Positions 15,782-25,600 of a stretch of 57,609 nt of DNA are shown piece after piece. Origin of the DNA: Halochromatium roseum (GTDB taxonomy: Bacteria > Pseudomonadota > Gammaproteobacteria > Chromatiales > Chromatiaceae); the NCBI RefSeq assembly GCF_016653315.1, contig NZ_NHSH01000011.1, positions 1 to 57,609 on the forward strand, read 5' to 3'. Made by a program: the position numbers and the translations under genes. The notes under the pieces are model-generated. The model searched no databases and was not told the origin of the DNA. It worked only from the letters and a program-made list of their open reading frames with translations. Position 1 is the stretch's first letter, and the number at the start of each line of letters is the position of its first letter.

Positions 15782-17803
15782 ATGAGCCTGAATGCGCTTA
15801 TACCCATTGTTTTTGGCATCGTCGGACTCTGGACGGCGCACCTGATCTTTCGAACCGTGATGGCCTATCCGAAGGGCGAATCAAAAGTCGCCGCCATCGG
15901 CGATGCCATTCACCTCGGCGCCATGGTCTTCATGCGCCGGGAATATACCGTGCTCGGCGTCTTCGCCACCGTACTCCTGGTGGTGCTATACGTCTTCCTC
16001 GGCTGGAAGACGGCGCTGGCCTTCTTGGTTGGCGCACTGACCTCGGCGCTGGCTGGCTACATCGGCATGAACACCGCGACCAAGGCCAATGTACGCACCA
16101 CCGTCGCCGCGCACTCGAAGGGCGCCGCCGAGGCCCTCACCGTCGCCTTCTTTGGCGGATCGATCATGGGCCTTGCAGTGGCCTCGCTGGGCCTACTCGG
16201 TCTCGGTACGCTCTACCTGCTCTTTGGCGGTGACCCTGAGACCGCCCACGCCATCCATGGCTTCGGCATGGGTGCATCGAGTGTGGCGCTGTTTTCCCGC
16301 GTCGGCGGCGGCATCTTCACCAAGAGCGCTGATGTCGGCGCCGATCTGGTGGGTAAGATCGAGGCGGGGATTCCGGAAGACGACCCGCGCAACCCTGGCG
16401 TGATTGCTGACAATGTCGGCGACAACGTCGGCGACGTCGCCGGCATGGGCTCGGACATCTTCGAGTCCTATTGCGGCGCCATGATCGCCACCATCGCCAT
16501 CGCCTCGACCCTGGCGGCCGATCTCATCGATCCGATTGGGGAACGTGAGGCGCTGATGTTCCTGCCGCTGGCGCTGTCGTCGGTCGGCCTGCTCTGCTCC
16601 ATCGCCGGCATCTGGCTGGTGAAGCGTTTTTCCAGCCAGTCGCCCGAGCGCGCGCTGCGCATCGGCACCATCGGCGCGAGCCTGCTGTTCATGTTGGTCG
16701 CCTATCTCGTCATCATCGGCACCGGCGTCAATGGTGCGGTCTGGGGTGCCGTGCTCATCGGCGCGCTCGGTGGCATCGTGATTGGCTTGGTCACCGAGTA
16801 CTACACCTCGTCGAAACCCGTCGCCAGCATCGCGCTAGCCGGTGAAACGGGCGCCGCCACCGTCATCATTACCGGTTTCGCCGTCGGCATGCGCTCGGTC
16901 ATCGTGCCGTTGCTCACCATCAGCGTCATCATCTTCGTCTCGAACCAACTGGCCGGTCTCTACGGCGTCGGTATCGCCGCCGTTGGCATGCTCGCCACGG
17001 TCGGCATCACCATGGCCATCGATGCCTATGGCCCGGTCGCCGACAATGCCGGCGGCATCGCCGAGATGGCCGGACTCGGGGTCGAGACCCGGCGTATTAC
17101 CGACTCCCTCGACGAGCTTGGTAACACCACCGCAGCCATCGGCAAGGGCTTCGCCATCGGCGCTGCGGCACTGGCCGCGCTGGCCATCATCACCGCCTAT
17201 ATCGAAAGCGTATCGCTGCATGTGCCGGATTTTGAGCTCCTGCTGAGCGACCCGATGGTGATCATCGGCCTGTTCGTCGGCGGCATCCTGCCGTTCTCGA
17301 TCGCCGCCATGACCATGACCGCGGTTGGCGACGCCGCCTTCGCCATGATCAACGAGATCCGCCGCCAGTTCCGCGAGATCACCGGCCTGCTGGAAGGTAC
17401 CGCCGAGCCAGACACGGCCCGCTGTGTGGACATTGCCACCACGGCCGCGCTGAAGAAGATGGTGCTGCCCGGCGTGGTCGCCATCGCCGCACCCTGGGTG
17501 GTGGGCTTCATCCTCGGACCAGCCGCGCTCGGCGGCATGCTCGGCGGCGCCCTGCTCGGCTGCGTGCTCCTGGCGCTGACCATGGCCAACGCCGGCGGCG
17601 CCTGGGATAACGCCAAGAAGTTCGTCGAGAAGGGTAATCACGGCGGCAAGGGCTCGGATACGCACAAGGCGACCGTGGTCGGCGATACCGTCGGCGATCC
17701 GTTCAAGGACACCTCAGGCCCGTCGATGAACATCCTCATCAACGTCATGGCCATCGTCAGCCTGGTGATCGCGCCACTGCTCGGCAACAGCCTGCTGGGC
17801 TAG
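15782..17803 (+). CDS. hppA: K+-dependent membrane-bound ion-pumping pyrophosphatase
   Basis: Couples hydrolysis of pyrophosphate to pumping of H+ and/or Na+ across the inner membrane. 673 residues, about 15-16 membrane helices, normal length. The pyrophosphate/Mg site motifs are present: [36 protein letters not shown], and near the C-terminus [20 protein letters not shown]. The segment [14 protein letters not shown] has Ala where K+-independent enzymes have Lys (GNTTKAVTKG), so it should need K+. H+ versus Na+ specificity cannot be read safely. It recovers energy from biosynthetic pyrophosphate, and is common in purple bacteria. Confidence 0.95.
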   Translation: MSLNALIPIVFGIVGLWTAHLIFRTVMAYPKGESKVAAIGDAIHLGAMVFMRREYTVLGVFATVLLVVLYVFLGWKTALAFLVGALTSALAGYIGMNTATKANVRTTVAAHSKGAAEALTVAFFGGSIMGLAVASLGLLGLGTLYLLFGGDPETAHAIHGFGMGASSVALFSRVGGGIFTKSADVGADLVGKIEAGIPEDDPRNPGVIADNVGDNVGDVAGMGSDIFESYCGAMIATIAIASTLAADLIDPIGEREALMFLPLALSSVGLLCSIAGIWLVKRFSSQSPERALRIGTIGASLLFMLVAYLVIIGTGVNGAVWGAVLIGALGGIVIGLVTEYYTSSKPVASIALAGETGAATVIITGFAVGMRSVIVPLLTISVIIFVSNQLAGLYGVGIAAVGMLATVGITMAIDAYGPVADNAGGIAEMAGLGVETRRITDSLDELGNTTAAIGKGFAIGAAALAALAIITAYIESVSLHVPDFELLLSDPMVIIGLFVGGILPFSIAAMTMTAVGDAAFAMINEIRRQFREITGLLEGTAEPDTARCVDIATTAALKKMVLPGVVAIAAPWVVGFILGPAALGGMLGGALLGCVLLALTMANAGGAWDNAKKFVEKGNHGGKGSDTHKATVVGDTVGDPFKDTSGPSMNILINVMAIVSLVIAPLLGNSLLG

Positions 17804-17829
17804 CCCCAACGAGGGCGTCGCCACCCGTC

Positions 17830-19659
17830 ATGAACGTCCCTGGCAAGCGCCTCAGACAATCTGTCGGGCTGGCATGCGCCCGTTGGCTGATCCTGATCGG
17901 GCTGTTATCGGCAACCTCTATCGGCGCCGCCCAAAACGGCCTGCAGCAACAACTCGATAACGCGCTATCGACCGCGAAGCACGCTCCTGGCCTGCTGTTT
18001 GTCAGAGACAGCCGTAGCCCTCAGCAGTTGCTCGCGGTCTTCACGCAGCTTGCGACCGAGATCCGCGACGTCTTTGCCCATGGCAGCCGCGAAGGCGACA
18101 TCGACAGCGCGCAAGAGCAGCAACTGATCGACCTTTACACACAGATGGCGCAGCTGATCGACGGATCGATCCTGCCCGAGAGCGAGCGCTTCGCGCGCAC
18201 CAACGCCCTCCTCTCGCAGCTCTCCGAGGTCATCGCCCGAATTCCTTTACCGCCCAACGATCAGATCCCAGACCAGACCGAGGTCGCCCAGCAGAAGCTC
18301 AACTACTGGCGCGTACCAGGGTCGACCATCGCGCTACAGCGGATTCAGGACGGGCCACGAGTGGGTGATTGGATCATTTCCGATGACACGGTCAGAAACA
18401 CCGAGGCCCTGTACCAAGCCGCGCTGAGCCAGTTTCCGCCGGCCGCGGGCGAAACGCCCCTCCTCGACCACTATCTCGCCTATTCCGGACCACTGATCTC
18501 TACTCAGATCACGGACGCCATGCCAGGGTTCTTGCGCCAAGCACTCTTTGGCCAGCCACTATGGAAATACCTGGCAACCGCGGTCATCGTCCTCATCAGC
18601 CTGTTCTCGGCACTGCTGGTCTATCGTTTTAGCCGGATCTTTACGGATCGCTGGGATGACCCCAATGAGATCACCTTCAGCCTGGTCCGGCTCATCCTGC
18701 CACTGCTGTTGCTGCTGTTTATCCCGTTATGGATTCAAGTCATCGCGATCGATGTCCGGCTGCGCCTGCTTCCATTGGACCTGATCGACGATGTGCTGTG
18801 GGTCTGGTTTTATGCCACGGCAACTTGGGCGCTGCTGGTCGGCGCCAATCTTGTCGCGGCCGTGATGATTCGCTCGCCTTCGATCAGCCCGGCCGGGCTC
18901 GATGCCAGCATGGTGCGTCTCACCTGTCGGCTAATCGCCTATGCACTGGCGATCTGGGTCTGGGTTGAGGGGCTGCAAGCCCTAGGCGTCTCGCTGATCC
19001 CATTGCTAGCCGGCTTGGGCGTGAGCGGACTCGCCTTTGCGCTTGCGGCAAAGCCGACGCTGGGGAACCTACTCGGTGGCGTCATACTGTTTGCGGACAA
19101 GCCGTTTCGTGTCGGCGATCGGGTCGTCATCGGCGATCACCAGGGCATGATCGAAGAGATCGGTCTGCGCTCGACGCGGCTGCGGACGCTCGACGGTCAC
19201 TTGGTGAGTCTGCCCAACGACGAAGTCTGCATCTCCAGTATCGAGAACGTGGCGGCGCGCCCGAATATCAAGCGTCTGCTGAACGTCACCCTGACCTACG
19301 ACACCCCGCCGGAGAAGATCGAGCGCGCCATCGAGATCATTCAGCAGTTGCTGTCGCTGGAAGAAGATGGCGATCGCAGCGAAGACGCGTTGGGGCGACC
19401 ATCGAATCAGCGCATCCACGAGGATGACGAGAACCTACCGCCAAGGGTCTATTTCAGCGACCTCAACGCCGACTCCCTCAACATCCTGGTGCTCTATTGG
19501 TTCTCGCCGCCGGATTACTGGGCCTACCTAGAGCATGCCACCTGGTTCAATCTGCAGCTCATCGAGCGCTTCAACGCAGCAGGCATCGAGTTCGCGTTCC
19601 CCACCCAGACCATCGACCTCAAGCCGCGCGACCCCGCCGCTCTAACGGCACCAACCTAA
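17830..19659 (+). CDS. MscS-family mechanosensitive channel
   Basis: 609 residues. A signal peptide (LACARWLILIGLLSATSIGAA) leads into a periplasmic helical domain of about 200 residues. Membrane helices follow (about 240-262, 285-310, 320-345, 370-390), then the pore helix PLLAGLGVSGLAFALAAKPT and the MscS beta domain (ADKPFRVGDRVVIGDHQGMI; GLRSTRLRTLDGHLVSLPND). It gates under membrane tension to release solutes after osmotic downshock. It begins 26 bp after hppA and may be co-transcribed. A second, much larger MscS paralogue is at 53082-57446. Confidence 0.9.
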   Translation: MNVPGKRLRQSVGLACARWLILIGLLSATSIGAAQNGLQQQLDNALSTAKHAPGLLFVRDSRSPQQLLAVFTQLATEIRDVFAHGSREGDIDSAQEQQLIDLYTQMAQLIDGSILPESERFARTNALLSQLSEVIARIPLPPNDQIPDQTEVAQQKLNYWRVPGSTIALQRIQDGPRVGDWIISDDTVRNTEALYQAALSQFPPAAGETPLLDHYLAYSGPLISTQITDAMPGFLRQALFGQPLWKYLATAVIVLISLFSALLVYRFSRIFTDRWDDPNEITFSLVRLILPLLLLLFIPLWIQVIAIDVRLRLLPLDLIDDVLWVWFYATATWALLVGANLVAAVMIRSPSISPAGLDASMVRLTCRLIAYALAIWVWVEGLQALGVSLIPLLAGLGVSGLAFALAAKPTLGNLLGGVILFADKPFRVGDRVVIGDHQGMIEEIGLRSTRLRTLDGHLVSLPNDEVCISSIENVAARPNIKRLLNVTLTYDTPPEKIERAIEIIQQLLSLEEDGDRSEDALGRPSNQRIHEDDENLPPRVYFSDLNADSLNILVLYWFSPPDYWAYLEHATWFNLQLIERFNAAGIEFAFPTQTIDLKPRDPAALTAPT

Positions 19660-19704
19660 AGGCCAGCAGCCACTCGGCACGGAGCGCGGGCGAGAGAGAT
19701 CCTC

Positions 19705-20490
19705 TCAACAGACTACAGATTCGCACACCGGATCAGTTCGGTTGCGCAAGCGCAGCCGAGCCCGAAGCGGCAGATGGTCCGAGGCGGCCCGGGTGGCCGA
19801 CGTACTCACCACAGATCCCTCGATCAGTTCAAGTCCGGGCCCATGCCAGAGCCGGTCCAACGCCAGTAGCGGCCAACGCGCCGGAAAGCTCGCCGGCAAC
19901 ACTGCTGGCTTCAGCATGCGGTCAATCGGCGTAAGGCGGGGGCTTTTGCGTCGCCACTCATTGAAATCCCCCATCAGCACCGTGAGATCGCGGGCTGCGG
20001 GGCACGCATCGCGCAGAGTTGCCAGGATGGCGGCGACCTGATGCCGGCGCTCGGATGCGCTCAGGCCAAGATGGGTCGCAAGACAGCGCAGGACCGGCGG
20101 AGCAGCCTCTGCGGGTCTGCCCGCGTCTGACTGCAGGCGCAGAGGCTCTAAAGCGACGCTGACCTCGATGAGACCGCGCGGCTCTCGCCCTGGCTGGCTG
20201 ATATCCAGTCGATGGTGGCTAAGTACCGGCAAGCGGCTCAGCAGTAGATTGCCGTAGTGATGAGTCCCGCGCTGCAGGGTATGGCCAAGCCGCGCCTCAT
20301 ATCCCAACGCTGCTAGGTGCTGCAAAAAGACCAGCGGCGCATCGCGAATGGGCGTCTCGACCTCCTGCAAGGCGATCAGGTCAGCATCGAGCTCGGCAAT
20401 GGTCTCAGCGATGCGCACTGGGTCCTTGCGGCGATCCGACCCAACCGCGCGATGAATATTGTAGCTAGCAACCGTTAGGCCCCTGTGCAC
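19705..20490 (-). CDS. Endonuclease/exonuclease/phosphatase-family protein
   Basis: About 261 residues from a GTG start at 20490, placed 4 bp after the stop of the PLD gene. A longer frame (to 20592) would overlap that gene deeply. Metal and catalytic motifs of the DNase I-like fold are present: VASYNIH, LIALQEVE, LMGDFNEW and a terminal SDHLPLRARL. The family includes nucleases and phospholipid/inositol phosphatases. With no signal peptide and an adjacent PLD-VTT gene, a role in phospholipid or nucleic-acid hydrolysis is possible. The close coupling with phospholipase D-like genes is seen in many proteobacteria. Confidence 0.85.
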   Translation of the reverse strand: MHRGLTVASYNIHRAVGSDRRKDPVRIAETIAELDADLIALQEVETPIRDAPLVFLQHLAALGYEARLGHTLQRGTHHYGNLLLSRLPVLSHHRLDISQPGREPRGLIEVSVALEPLRLQSDAGRPAEAAPPVLRCLATHLGLSASERRHQVAAILATLRDACPAARDLTVLMGDFNEWRRKSPRLTPIDRMLKPAVLPASFPARWPLLALDRLWHGPGLELIEGSVVSTSATRAASDHLPLRARLRLRNRTDPVCESVVC

Positions 20491-20494
20491 GCCG

Positions 20495-22975
20495 TTAGTC
20501 CGACTTGCGTAACAGATGCCGCCCGAGCCAGAACAGCGCAACGCCCATGAGGATGCCGCCGAGTAAGAGCGCCAGCGAGCGCATATCGGCACGCCCCAAG
20601 AGCTGGAGCAGGCCCTGAGAGAACAGCGCCATCGCCATCACCGCTGGCGCCATGCCGACTAGGGTACCGATCAGATAATCGCGGAACCGAACCTGAATCG
20701 CCCCAGCGATCAGATTGAGGATGGCGAAGGGCGCCACGGGCACGATTCGCAGCACCACGACCGTAAAGATGCCGCGCTTCGCCAAACGCTGGCGCAGGTC
20801 GCTAAGCCGTCCGCCGAGACGCTTCTCAGCCGTGCCAGCGCCGGTGAAATGGCCGATCTGATAGCCAGCAACAGCCGCGAGCACCGAGCCTCCAAGCGCA
20901 ATCAAGGCGCCGGGCAATGGATCGAACACCAAGGTGGTAACCAGGATCAACAGCGTCACCGGAACCGCCGCCACGCTTGCGACCACAAAGAGGCTAAGCG
21001 CGACCGGTACACCCCACAGCGAGTGAGTCAGCGCCCGAGCCGCCTCGGCCAGTTGCTGTGGCTCTAGCCAGTCGCCCACCGGCGTCCAGCGCCACAGCGC
21101 CGCGAGGACCAGAAATGCAAGCAACAGGCCAACGCCGAGCAGCGCGCGCCAGCGAGCATGCGGCTGGTGCTCCTCACCGACGACGACATCGCCAACCCAG
21201 TCTGGAGCCAGCGGGCGGTCCGGATCGATCAGTCGCTCGTCAGGGACTTGCCGATCCCATTCGGGATCGATGCTCGGTTCGAGGCGACGCAATCGCAAAT
21301 CTGGGCGGGTCTGGTTTCGAGACGAGCCCTCAGTCTCTCCATCAGCGCGATCAGCGCCGCGATCAGGCCGGCGGTCGGCGCCAATACCGCTCTGGCTGGC
21401 GAGGGCATCGCGCTGCGACCCATCAGCTTCCGCTTCCGCTTCCGCTTGCTCTTCCGCTTGCTCTTCCGCTGCCGCTGCCGCGTTGACGCCAGCCTCACCG
21501 CCGTCGACCAACTGGGCGAGCGCTCCAGCGAGGCCCATCGCCGCCGAACCCTTGCCGTTGGTGACCGAGCGCCGGCATTCGGCCTCCACAGCCGCAAGGG
21601 TCTCAGGGTCAAGCGATAGGAACATCGCGAGCAGGCGCCGACGCAGACGCTGGATCTCTGTGCGTGCGGCCTCGGTGTCGCCAATCAGGCAGAGGTCGCA
21701 CTCGCTATCGAGCCCCATTGAGCGGTTGCTGAGATTTGACGACCCAATCCGCAGCACGCGGTCGTCGATGATCATCAGCTTCGCGTGCACCATGAGGCAC
21801 TTGTCGCCAAGCCCAGGCAGGTCCGGATAGTAACAATGCAACCGGCCATGCCGATCTGCGGCGCGCAGTCTCTCGAGGATACGCGCGCGAATCAGGTCCA
21901 TCGTATGCTGCTCGAGCCAATGGCCGGTCTCGCGCGGCAGAATGATCAGGATCAGCGGACCTTCCGGCTGCGCCAAGCAGCGCTCCAGTGCCTCGGCGAC
22001 CGATCGCGAGGTGAGGTACTGATTCTCGATATAGATCAGGTCTCGAGCCGCGGCGATCATGTCCAAGTAGAGCTGCTCGGACTCGCGAACCTCGGCACGC
22101 CCGTCAAACAGCGGCAGGGTGCGTGCAATGCCAACCGCCTGCTCATGCAAGAACGGCTCAAGCTCCGCCGGCCAGGCGTCATCGGCGGCGCCATCATCAC
22201 CCGTGCCGCCATCATCACACGCACAGCCATCACCACCCGTGCCGCCATTAGAAGCCTCGACATCAGCCGCCCCAACATTGGCTGTTGCCGCCTTTGTGCC
22301 CGAATGCAGCACCTGCGGAACCTCACCCCCCGCCCGCTCCCAACGCTCAGCAAAAAGCTGCAAGAGCGCGCTTGCCGCATCGCCGTCGACCAGCAGCTGC
22401 AGATCGTGGAACGGTGGGTAAGGATCACCGCTGGGATCGCGCCGGCGCGGCTCATCGGCACGATGGGCCTCGGTATCCCAACGCCATTTGCTGATATCGA
22501 AGCCACCACACCAGGCCAAGGCGCCGTCGATCAGCACCAGCTTTTGATGTTGGCTCGCCATCAACGGATGCACGTCGTCGAGGATGAAGTGCAGACGCGG
22601 ATGGCGCTTGTCCGCATCCTTGTGCCAGGGCACCTCCCCAAAGAACAGCGGCTCACGCTCGAGCGCATAGATCGGCGCGTAGTCCCAGAGCAGGATGAAG
22701 ATTTCCAGCTCGGGGCGAACCTCGAGCAAACGCAGCAGCAGATCCCCAAACGCGGTTGGCCAGCCGTCTTGCGGATCAGGACGCACCAGCTCGAGCTGAC
22801 TGTGAAGATCCCAAGCCGTGATGGCGATGAACCGACGCGCTGCGATCAGACTCTGGCGCAGCATGCCGAAATAGCACTCGCCATCGACACAGAGACCGAC
22901 CCGCCGCGCAGTCTCTACCCGCCAGCAGTTGCGCCCAGCAACCAGCCGCAGATCAGTCGTTGTTGATGCTGTCAT
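20495..22975 (-). CDS. Phospholipase D-like protein fused to a VTT/DedA membrane domain
   Basis: 826 residues from the ATG at 22975 (MTASTTTDLRLVAGRNCWRV). An upstream ATG at 23011 is possible. Two PLD HKD motifs are present, HQKLVLIDGALAWCGG (about 155-170) and HAKLMIIDDRVLRIGSSN (about 395-412), so it should hydrolyse or transfer phosphodiesters, cardiolipin-synthase style. The C-terminal 220 residues carry several membrane helices with the VTT/SNARE-associated pattern (ILVTTLVFDPLPGALIALGG; GRLSDLRQRLAKRGIFTVVV). Two low-complexity inserts are unusual: an Asp/Gly/Ala stretch near 250-290 and an AAAAEEQAEEQAEAEAEAD stretch near 515-535. It forms a unit with the downstream endonuclease/phosphatase gene. 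Confidence 0.9.
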   Translation of the reverse strand: MTASTTTDLRLVAGRNCWRVETARRVGLCVDGECYFGMLRQSLIAARRFIAITAWDLHSQLELVRPDPQDGWPTAFGDLLLRLLEVRPELEIFILLWDYAPIYALEREPLFFGEVPWHKDADKRHPRLHFILDDVHPLMASQHQKLVLIDGALAWCGGFDISKWRWDTEAHRADEPRRRDPSGDPYPPFHDLQLLVDGDAASALLQLFAERWERAGGEVPQVLHSGTKAATANVGAADVEASNGGTGGDGCACDDGGTGDDGAADDAWPAELEPFLHEQAVGIARTLPLFDGRAEVRESEQLYLDMIAAARDLIYIENQYLTSRSVAEALERCLAQPEGPLILIILPRETGHWLEQHTMDLIRARILERLRAADRHGRLHCYYPDLPGLGDKCLMVHAKLMIIDDRVLRIGSSNLSNRSMGLDSECDLCLIGDTEAARTEIQRLRRRLLAMFLSLDPETLAAVEAECRRSVTNGKGSAAMGLAGALAQLVDGGEAGVNAAAAAEEQAEEQAEAEAEADGSQRDALASQSGIGADRRPDRGADRADGETEGSSRNQTRPDLRLRRLEPSIDPEWDRQVPDERLIDPDRPLAPDWVGDVVVGEEHQPHARWRALLGVGLLLAFLVLAALWRWTPVGDWLEPQQLAEAARALTHSLWGVPVALSLFVVASVAAVPVTLLILVTTLVFDPLPGALIALGGSVLAAVAGYQIGHFTGAGTAEKRLGGRLSDLRQRLAKRGIFTVVVLRIVPVAPFAILNLIAGAIQVRFRDYLIGTLVGMAPAVMAMALFSQGLLQLLGRADMRSLALLLGGILMGVALFWLGRHLLRKSD

Positions 22976-23062
22976 CGCTCGACGCACCTGACCCCCGGCA
23001 GCCGATACCACCTTGAGCCAGAGGCGCTGCCTCCAAGACTCTTTTACCCTGAGATCCGACTG

Positions 23063-23629
23063 CTACTTGACCTCGCCGATGATCACGTTCTGGAAATGTG
23101 CAATCACGCCATCGCCAACTGACACCTCCTCAAGCAGGCTCGGATCATCGACATCGAGCGTGCGCGTCTGATTCGGCCCCTCGATAGTGACGGTTCCCTT
23201 GGCCTTATCTATCCCTACCACCTTGCCGAAGACGGTCAGCGTATCAGTGATGCTGCCGCTCGGCTTCTTGCCGGGCTGACGATCGACATCCGTGCTCCGC
23301 TCGCTGCCGATCGTTCCGGCCTCAGCGGCAGGGACGAGTTCGATCAACGCCGTCGAGATCTCCGTGATCGTCACCTCATCACCGATCTTGATCTGATCGA
23401 TACGGGTCACCTCCGGCGGTACATGCAAGACGTGATAGGCGCCATCGGCATCCTTCAATGTCATCAGCCGCGTCTCGGGATTGACCACCATGACCTTTCC
23501 GGTCAGCTGCGCCCCCACCATGCCCGCCACCGCTGGCTCAGCGGCCTGCTGCGCTAGTAGCGTGCCAGGTAATGCAGCGCCTAAGCTCAACGCGGCGCCA
23601 AGCATCATCTCGAACAGTGTCTTCTGCAT
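23063..23629 (-). CDS. Predicted secreted protein, unknown function
   Basis: 188 residues from the ATG at 23629: a signal peptide MQKTLFEMMLGAALSLGAAL, likely cut after GTLLAQQA. The mature part is two similar beta-rich segments: GKVMVVNPETRLMTLKDADG ... PPEVTRIDQIKIGDEVTITE, and GKVVGIDKAKGTVTIEGPNQ ... PSLLEEVSVGDGVIAHFQN. This looks like a duplicated OB-like or KOW-like small barrel, each ending in a GD-V motif. It is probably periplasmic. The family is not certain. The upstream leader contains a 10-bp tandem repeat. It is not clearly co-transcribed with neighbours. Confidence 0.75.
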   Translation of the reverse strand: MQKTLFEMMLGAALSLGAALPGTLLAQQAAEPAVAGMVGAQLTGKVMVVNPETRLMTLKDADGAYHVLHVPPEVTRIDQIKIGDEVTITEISTALIELVPAAEAGTIGSERSTDVDRQPGKKPSGSITDTLTVFGKVVGIDKAKGTVTIEGPNQTRTLDVDDPSLLEEVSVGDGVIAHFQNVIIGEVK

Positions 23630-23640
23630 GGTCGATATCC

Positions 23641-23680
23641 TCTGGTGTGTTCTGGAGAGTTCTGGAGAGTTCTGGTGTCT
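23641..23680. repeat. 10-bp tandem repeat in leader
   Basis: Units of GTTCTGGAGA and close variants (TCTGGTGT, TTCTGGAGAG, TTCTGGAGAG, TTCTGGTGTC), about four copies directly upstream of the secreted-protein gene. Confidence 0.8.
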
Positions 23681-23896
23681 TCGATTGATCGCGTGCCCGC
23701 CACAAACTAACGAGGTCGGAGCTGGGGCGCAACTGACACGGCGAAAGCAACAACTCGACATCGCCAGCAGCCACCGACGCAGCGCCCTCGTCAATACAAA
23801 AAATGCGGGCAATGACCGTTTAATATCCGGGGGATCTGCTAGGCTTTGATGAGATGGCGGATCGTTCTATGTCTACCAACCCCGCAAACACAACCT

Positions 23897-24451
23897 ATGT
23901 GCATCACGTCTGTGCATCGCGTCGATGCTGGGCTGCGCATCAGCTTCGTCAGCGCAGAGTGGCTCGCGTTCGCCGCCGAGAACGGTCGTGAAACGACCGC
24001 AGCTGCAGAACTGGGCCGGCCGTTGTTCTCAGTCATCGTTGACGAGGAGACGCGCCACATCTACCGGCTCCTGATCGAACGCGCACGCGCAACAGGCGAG
24101 GTATTGCAATTTGGCTACCGCTGCGACTCGCCGGACTGCCGCCGCTGGATGCAGATGCAGATGCGCTATCTCGCCGATAGCGACGAGGTCGAATTCGCGA
24201 GCCGGTTGCTGCGCGCTGCGCCAAGGCCCTACATGCCGCTGGTGGCGGCTCACCGAAGCCGGCAGACGACACCGCAGGTATTGTCGATGTGCAGCTGGTG
24301 CAAGGCGGTTCTGGCCGAGCAGGCCTGGGTTGAGGTGGAACAGGCCGTGAAGCAACTGCATCTATTCGCCGCGGATGCCATGCCACGGATTACCCACGGC
24401 ATCTGTCCCGACTGCAGCAAACGTTTGTTATCATTGGAGTCTTCGTCATGA
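23897..24451 (+). CDS. PAS-like sensor protein with Cys4 motif
   Basis: About 184 residues from the ATG at 23897 (MCITSVHRVDAGLRISFVSA). The start is uncertain, since a TTG/ATG at 23846-23849 would add 17 residues. The first 110 residues are PAS-like (ISFVSAEWLAFAAENG..LGRPLFSVIVDEETRHIYR..GYRCDSPDCRRWMQMQMRYL). The C-terminus has MCSWCKAVL...W-VEVEQAVKQL...MPRITHGICPDCSKRLL: two CxxC pairs likely to bind a metal. This Cys-rich tail accompanies response regulators and sensors in purple sulfur bacteria and deltaproteobacteria. It overlaps the next gene by 4 bp (ATGA), so the two are translated together and probably act together. No kinase domain. Confidence 0.7.
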   Translation: MCITSVHRVDAGLRISFVSAEWLAFAAENGRETTAAAELGRPLFSVIVDEETRHIYRLLIERARATGEVLQFGYRCDSPDCRRWMQMQMRYLADSDEVEFASRLLRAAPRPYMPLVAAHRSRQTTPQVLSMCSWCKAVLAEQAWVEVEQAVKQLHLFAADAMPRITHGICPDCSKRLLSLESSS

Positions 24452-24807
24452 GAATCCTCGTTGTGGACGACAATCGGTTGCTCGCGACCATTCTCGCCGA
24501 TCATCTGATTGCGCGCGGCCATGAGGTCGTCGCTGCCTTCGATGGCCACCTCGCGGAGATCTTCTGTGACCGTGATGGCTATGATCTGCTGGTGATCGAT
24601 ATGGTATTGCCCGAGATCGACGGCGTTGATCTGCTCGAACGTCTGCGCCGAAAACATCACAATTGCCACGTCATCGTCATCACCGGCTTCGCGGAACTGC
24701 ATGAGAGAGAGACCGATCGACTCAAACTTCTTGATGTTGCGGCCGTCCTAGAAAAACCGTTTTCATTCTCCGACGTCGACGCCATTGTCGAGCGCATTGC
24801 GGCCTAG
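24448..24807 (+). CDS. Single-domain response regulator
   Basis: 119 residues, receiver domain only. The acidic pair Asp7-Asp8, the phosphoacceptor Asp51 (DLLVIDMVLPEIDG), a Thr in VIVITGF and Lys in LEKPFSF are all in place, so it should be phosphorylated by a histidine kinase. There is no output domain, so it acts by protein-protein contact (CheY/Spo0F style). The start overlaps the stop of the preceding PAS/Cys4 gene, pointing to a functional pair. The cognate kinase is not in the window. Its stop lies within an 8-bp tandem repeat. Confidence 0.93.
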   Translation: MRILVVDDNRLLATILADHLIARGHEVVAAFDGHLAEIFCDRDGYDLLVIDMVLPEIDGVDLLERLRRKHHNCHVIVITGFAELHERETDRLKLLDVAAVLEKPFSFSDVDAIVERIAA

Positions 24808-24822
24808 CGGCCTAGCGGCCAA
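24799..24822. repeat. 8-bp tandem repeat across the stop codon
   Basis: GCGGCCTA GCGGCCTA GCGGCCAA: three units, the first containing the response-regulator stop TAG. Confidence 0.85.
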
Positions 24823-24939
24823 GCGCAAACAGGGCATTCCGCAACAGAGAGGCCCAGCAAAAGCGCGAACCCGAACCGAACCTCTAACGTCCGTGGCGCG
24901 TCGCCACCCCGGACGATGGAGTCCTTGTTTACAGTAAAC

Positions 24940-25600
24940 TACGCACCGCGTCAGCGGCGACAGCGCTCCTCGGTAGAGCACTACCCCATGCTCTCGATGC
25001 CGGTCAAGACCGCCGCCGATCGGGTCGTCACCTTCGGTGATGTCGCCAGCGTGCGCCGCGGGTTCAAAGACCCGGAGGGCTTCGCGCGCGTCGGCGGACA
25101 GCCGGCCGTCACGCTTGAGATCAAGAAAGGCGTCGGCGCCAACATCATCGAGACCATCGCCGCGGTGCGCGAGATCGTCGCACAGGAGCGCGAGCACTGG
25201 CCTGCCAGCCTGCAGGTGATGATTCAGCCTCATCCTGGTGGTTGGCATGCTCGTGGACGGCGCGATCGTCGTCACCGAGCTGGCCGATCGGCGTCTCGCG
25301 GCAGGGGCCGACGGTCGCCTACGCCGTCGCCGCCGCGCTGGAGACGGCTCGCCGACGATTGCGGCCGGTCTTTCTCACGGCATTCACCACGGTGCTCGGA
25401 CTGATGCCGATGGTCATGTCGATGAACGTCGACCTGGTTGGACGCAGTATCAGTTTCGGCGCACCTTCGACACAGTGGTGGACACAGCTCGCGAGCGCCA
25501 TCGTCGGCGGACTTAGCTTCGCGACTCTGCTAACCTTAGCCCTCACCCCCTGTCTCTTAGTGCTTGGAGACAACCTCAGCAACGGCCTTCAACGCCTGCG
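24940..25600 (+). pseudogene. Decayed RND efflux transporter (three fragments)
   Basis: Fragments of one RND-type pump survive in the right order but in different frames and with large deletions. (a) About 24985-25215: VVTFGDVASVRRGFKDPEGF and VGANIIETIAAVREIVAQE, from the periplasmic porter domain. (b) About 25228-25310 in another frame: VVGMLVDGAIVVTELADRRL, from transmembrane helix 4 of the N-terminal half. (c) About 25300-25580 in a third frame: AALETARRRLRPVFLTAFTT then GLMPMV and IVGGLSFATLLTLALTPCLL, the end of the C-terminal half. An intact pump has more than 1000 residues, so over two thirds is missing. It cannot work. It separates the response regulator from the BLUF gene. Confidence 0.8.

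Noticed and set aside
16835-17665. 276-codon minus-strand frame opposite hppA
   Set aside because: Pure antisense shadow of a GC-rich gene. No family-like motif, and the sense strand is clearly HppA.
15782-17803. Assignment of H+ or Na+ as the pumped ion of the pyrophosphatase
   Set aside because: K+ dependence can be read from one motif, but ion choice depends on membrane residues I could not align reliably.
21785-22966. 393-codon plus-strand frame opposite the PLD gene
   Set aside because: Antisense shadow. The minus strand has two HKD motifs and membrane segments.
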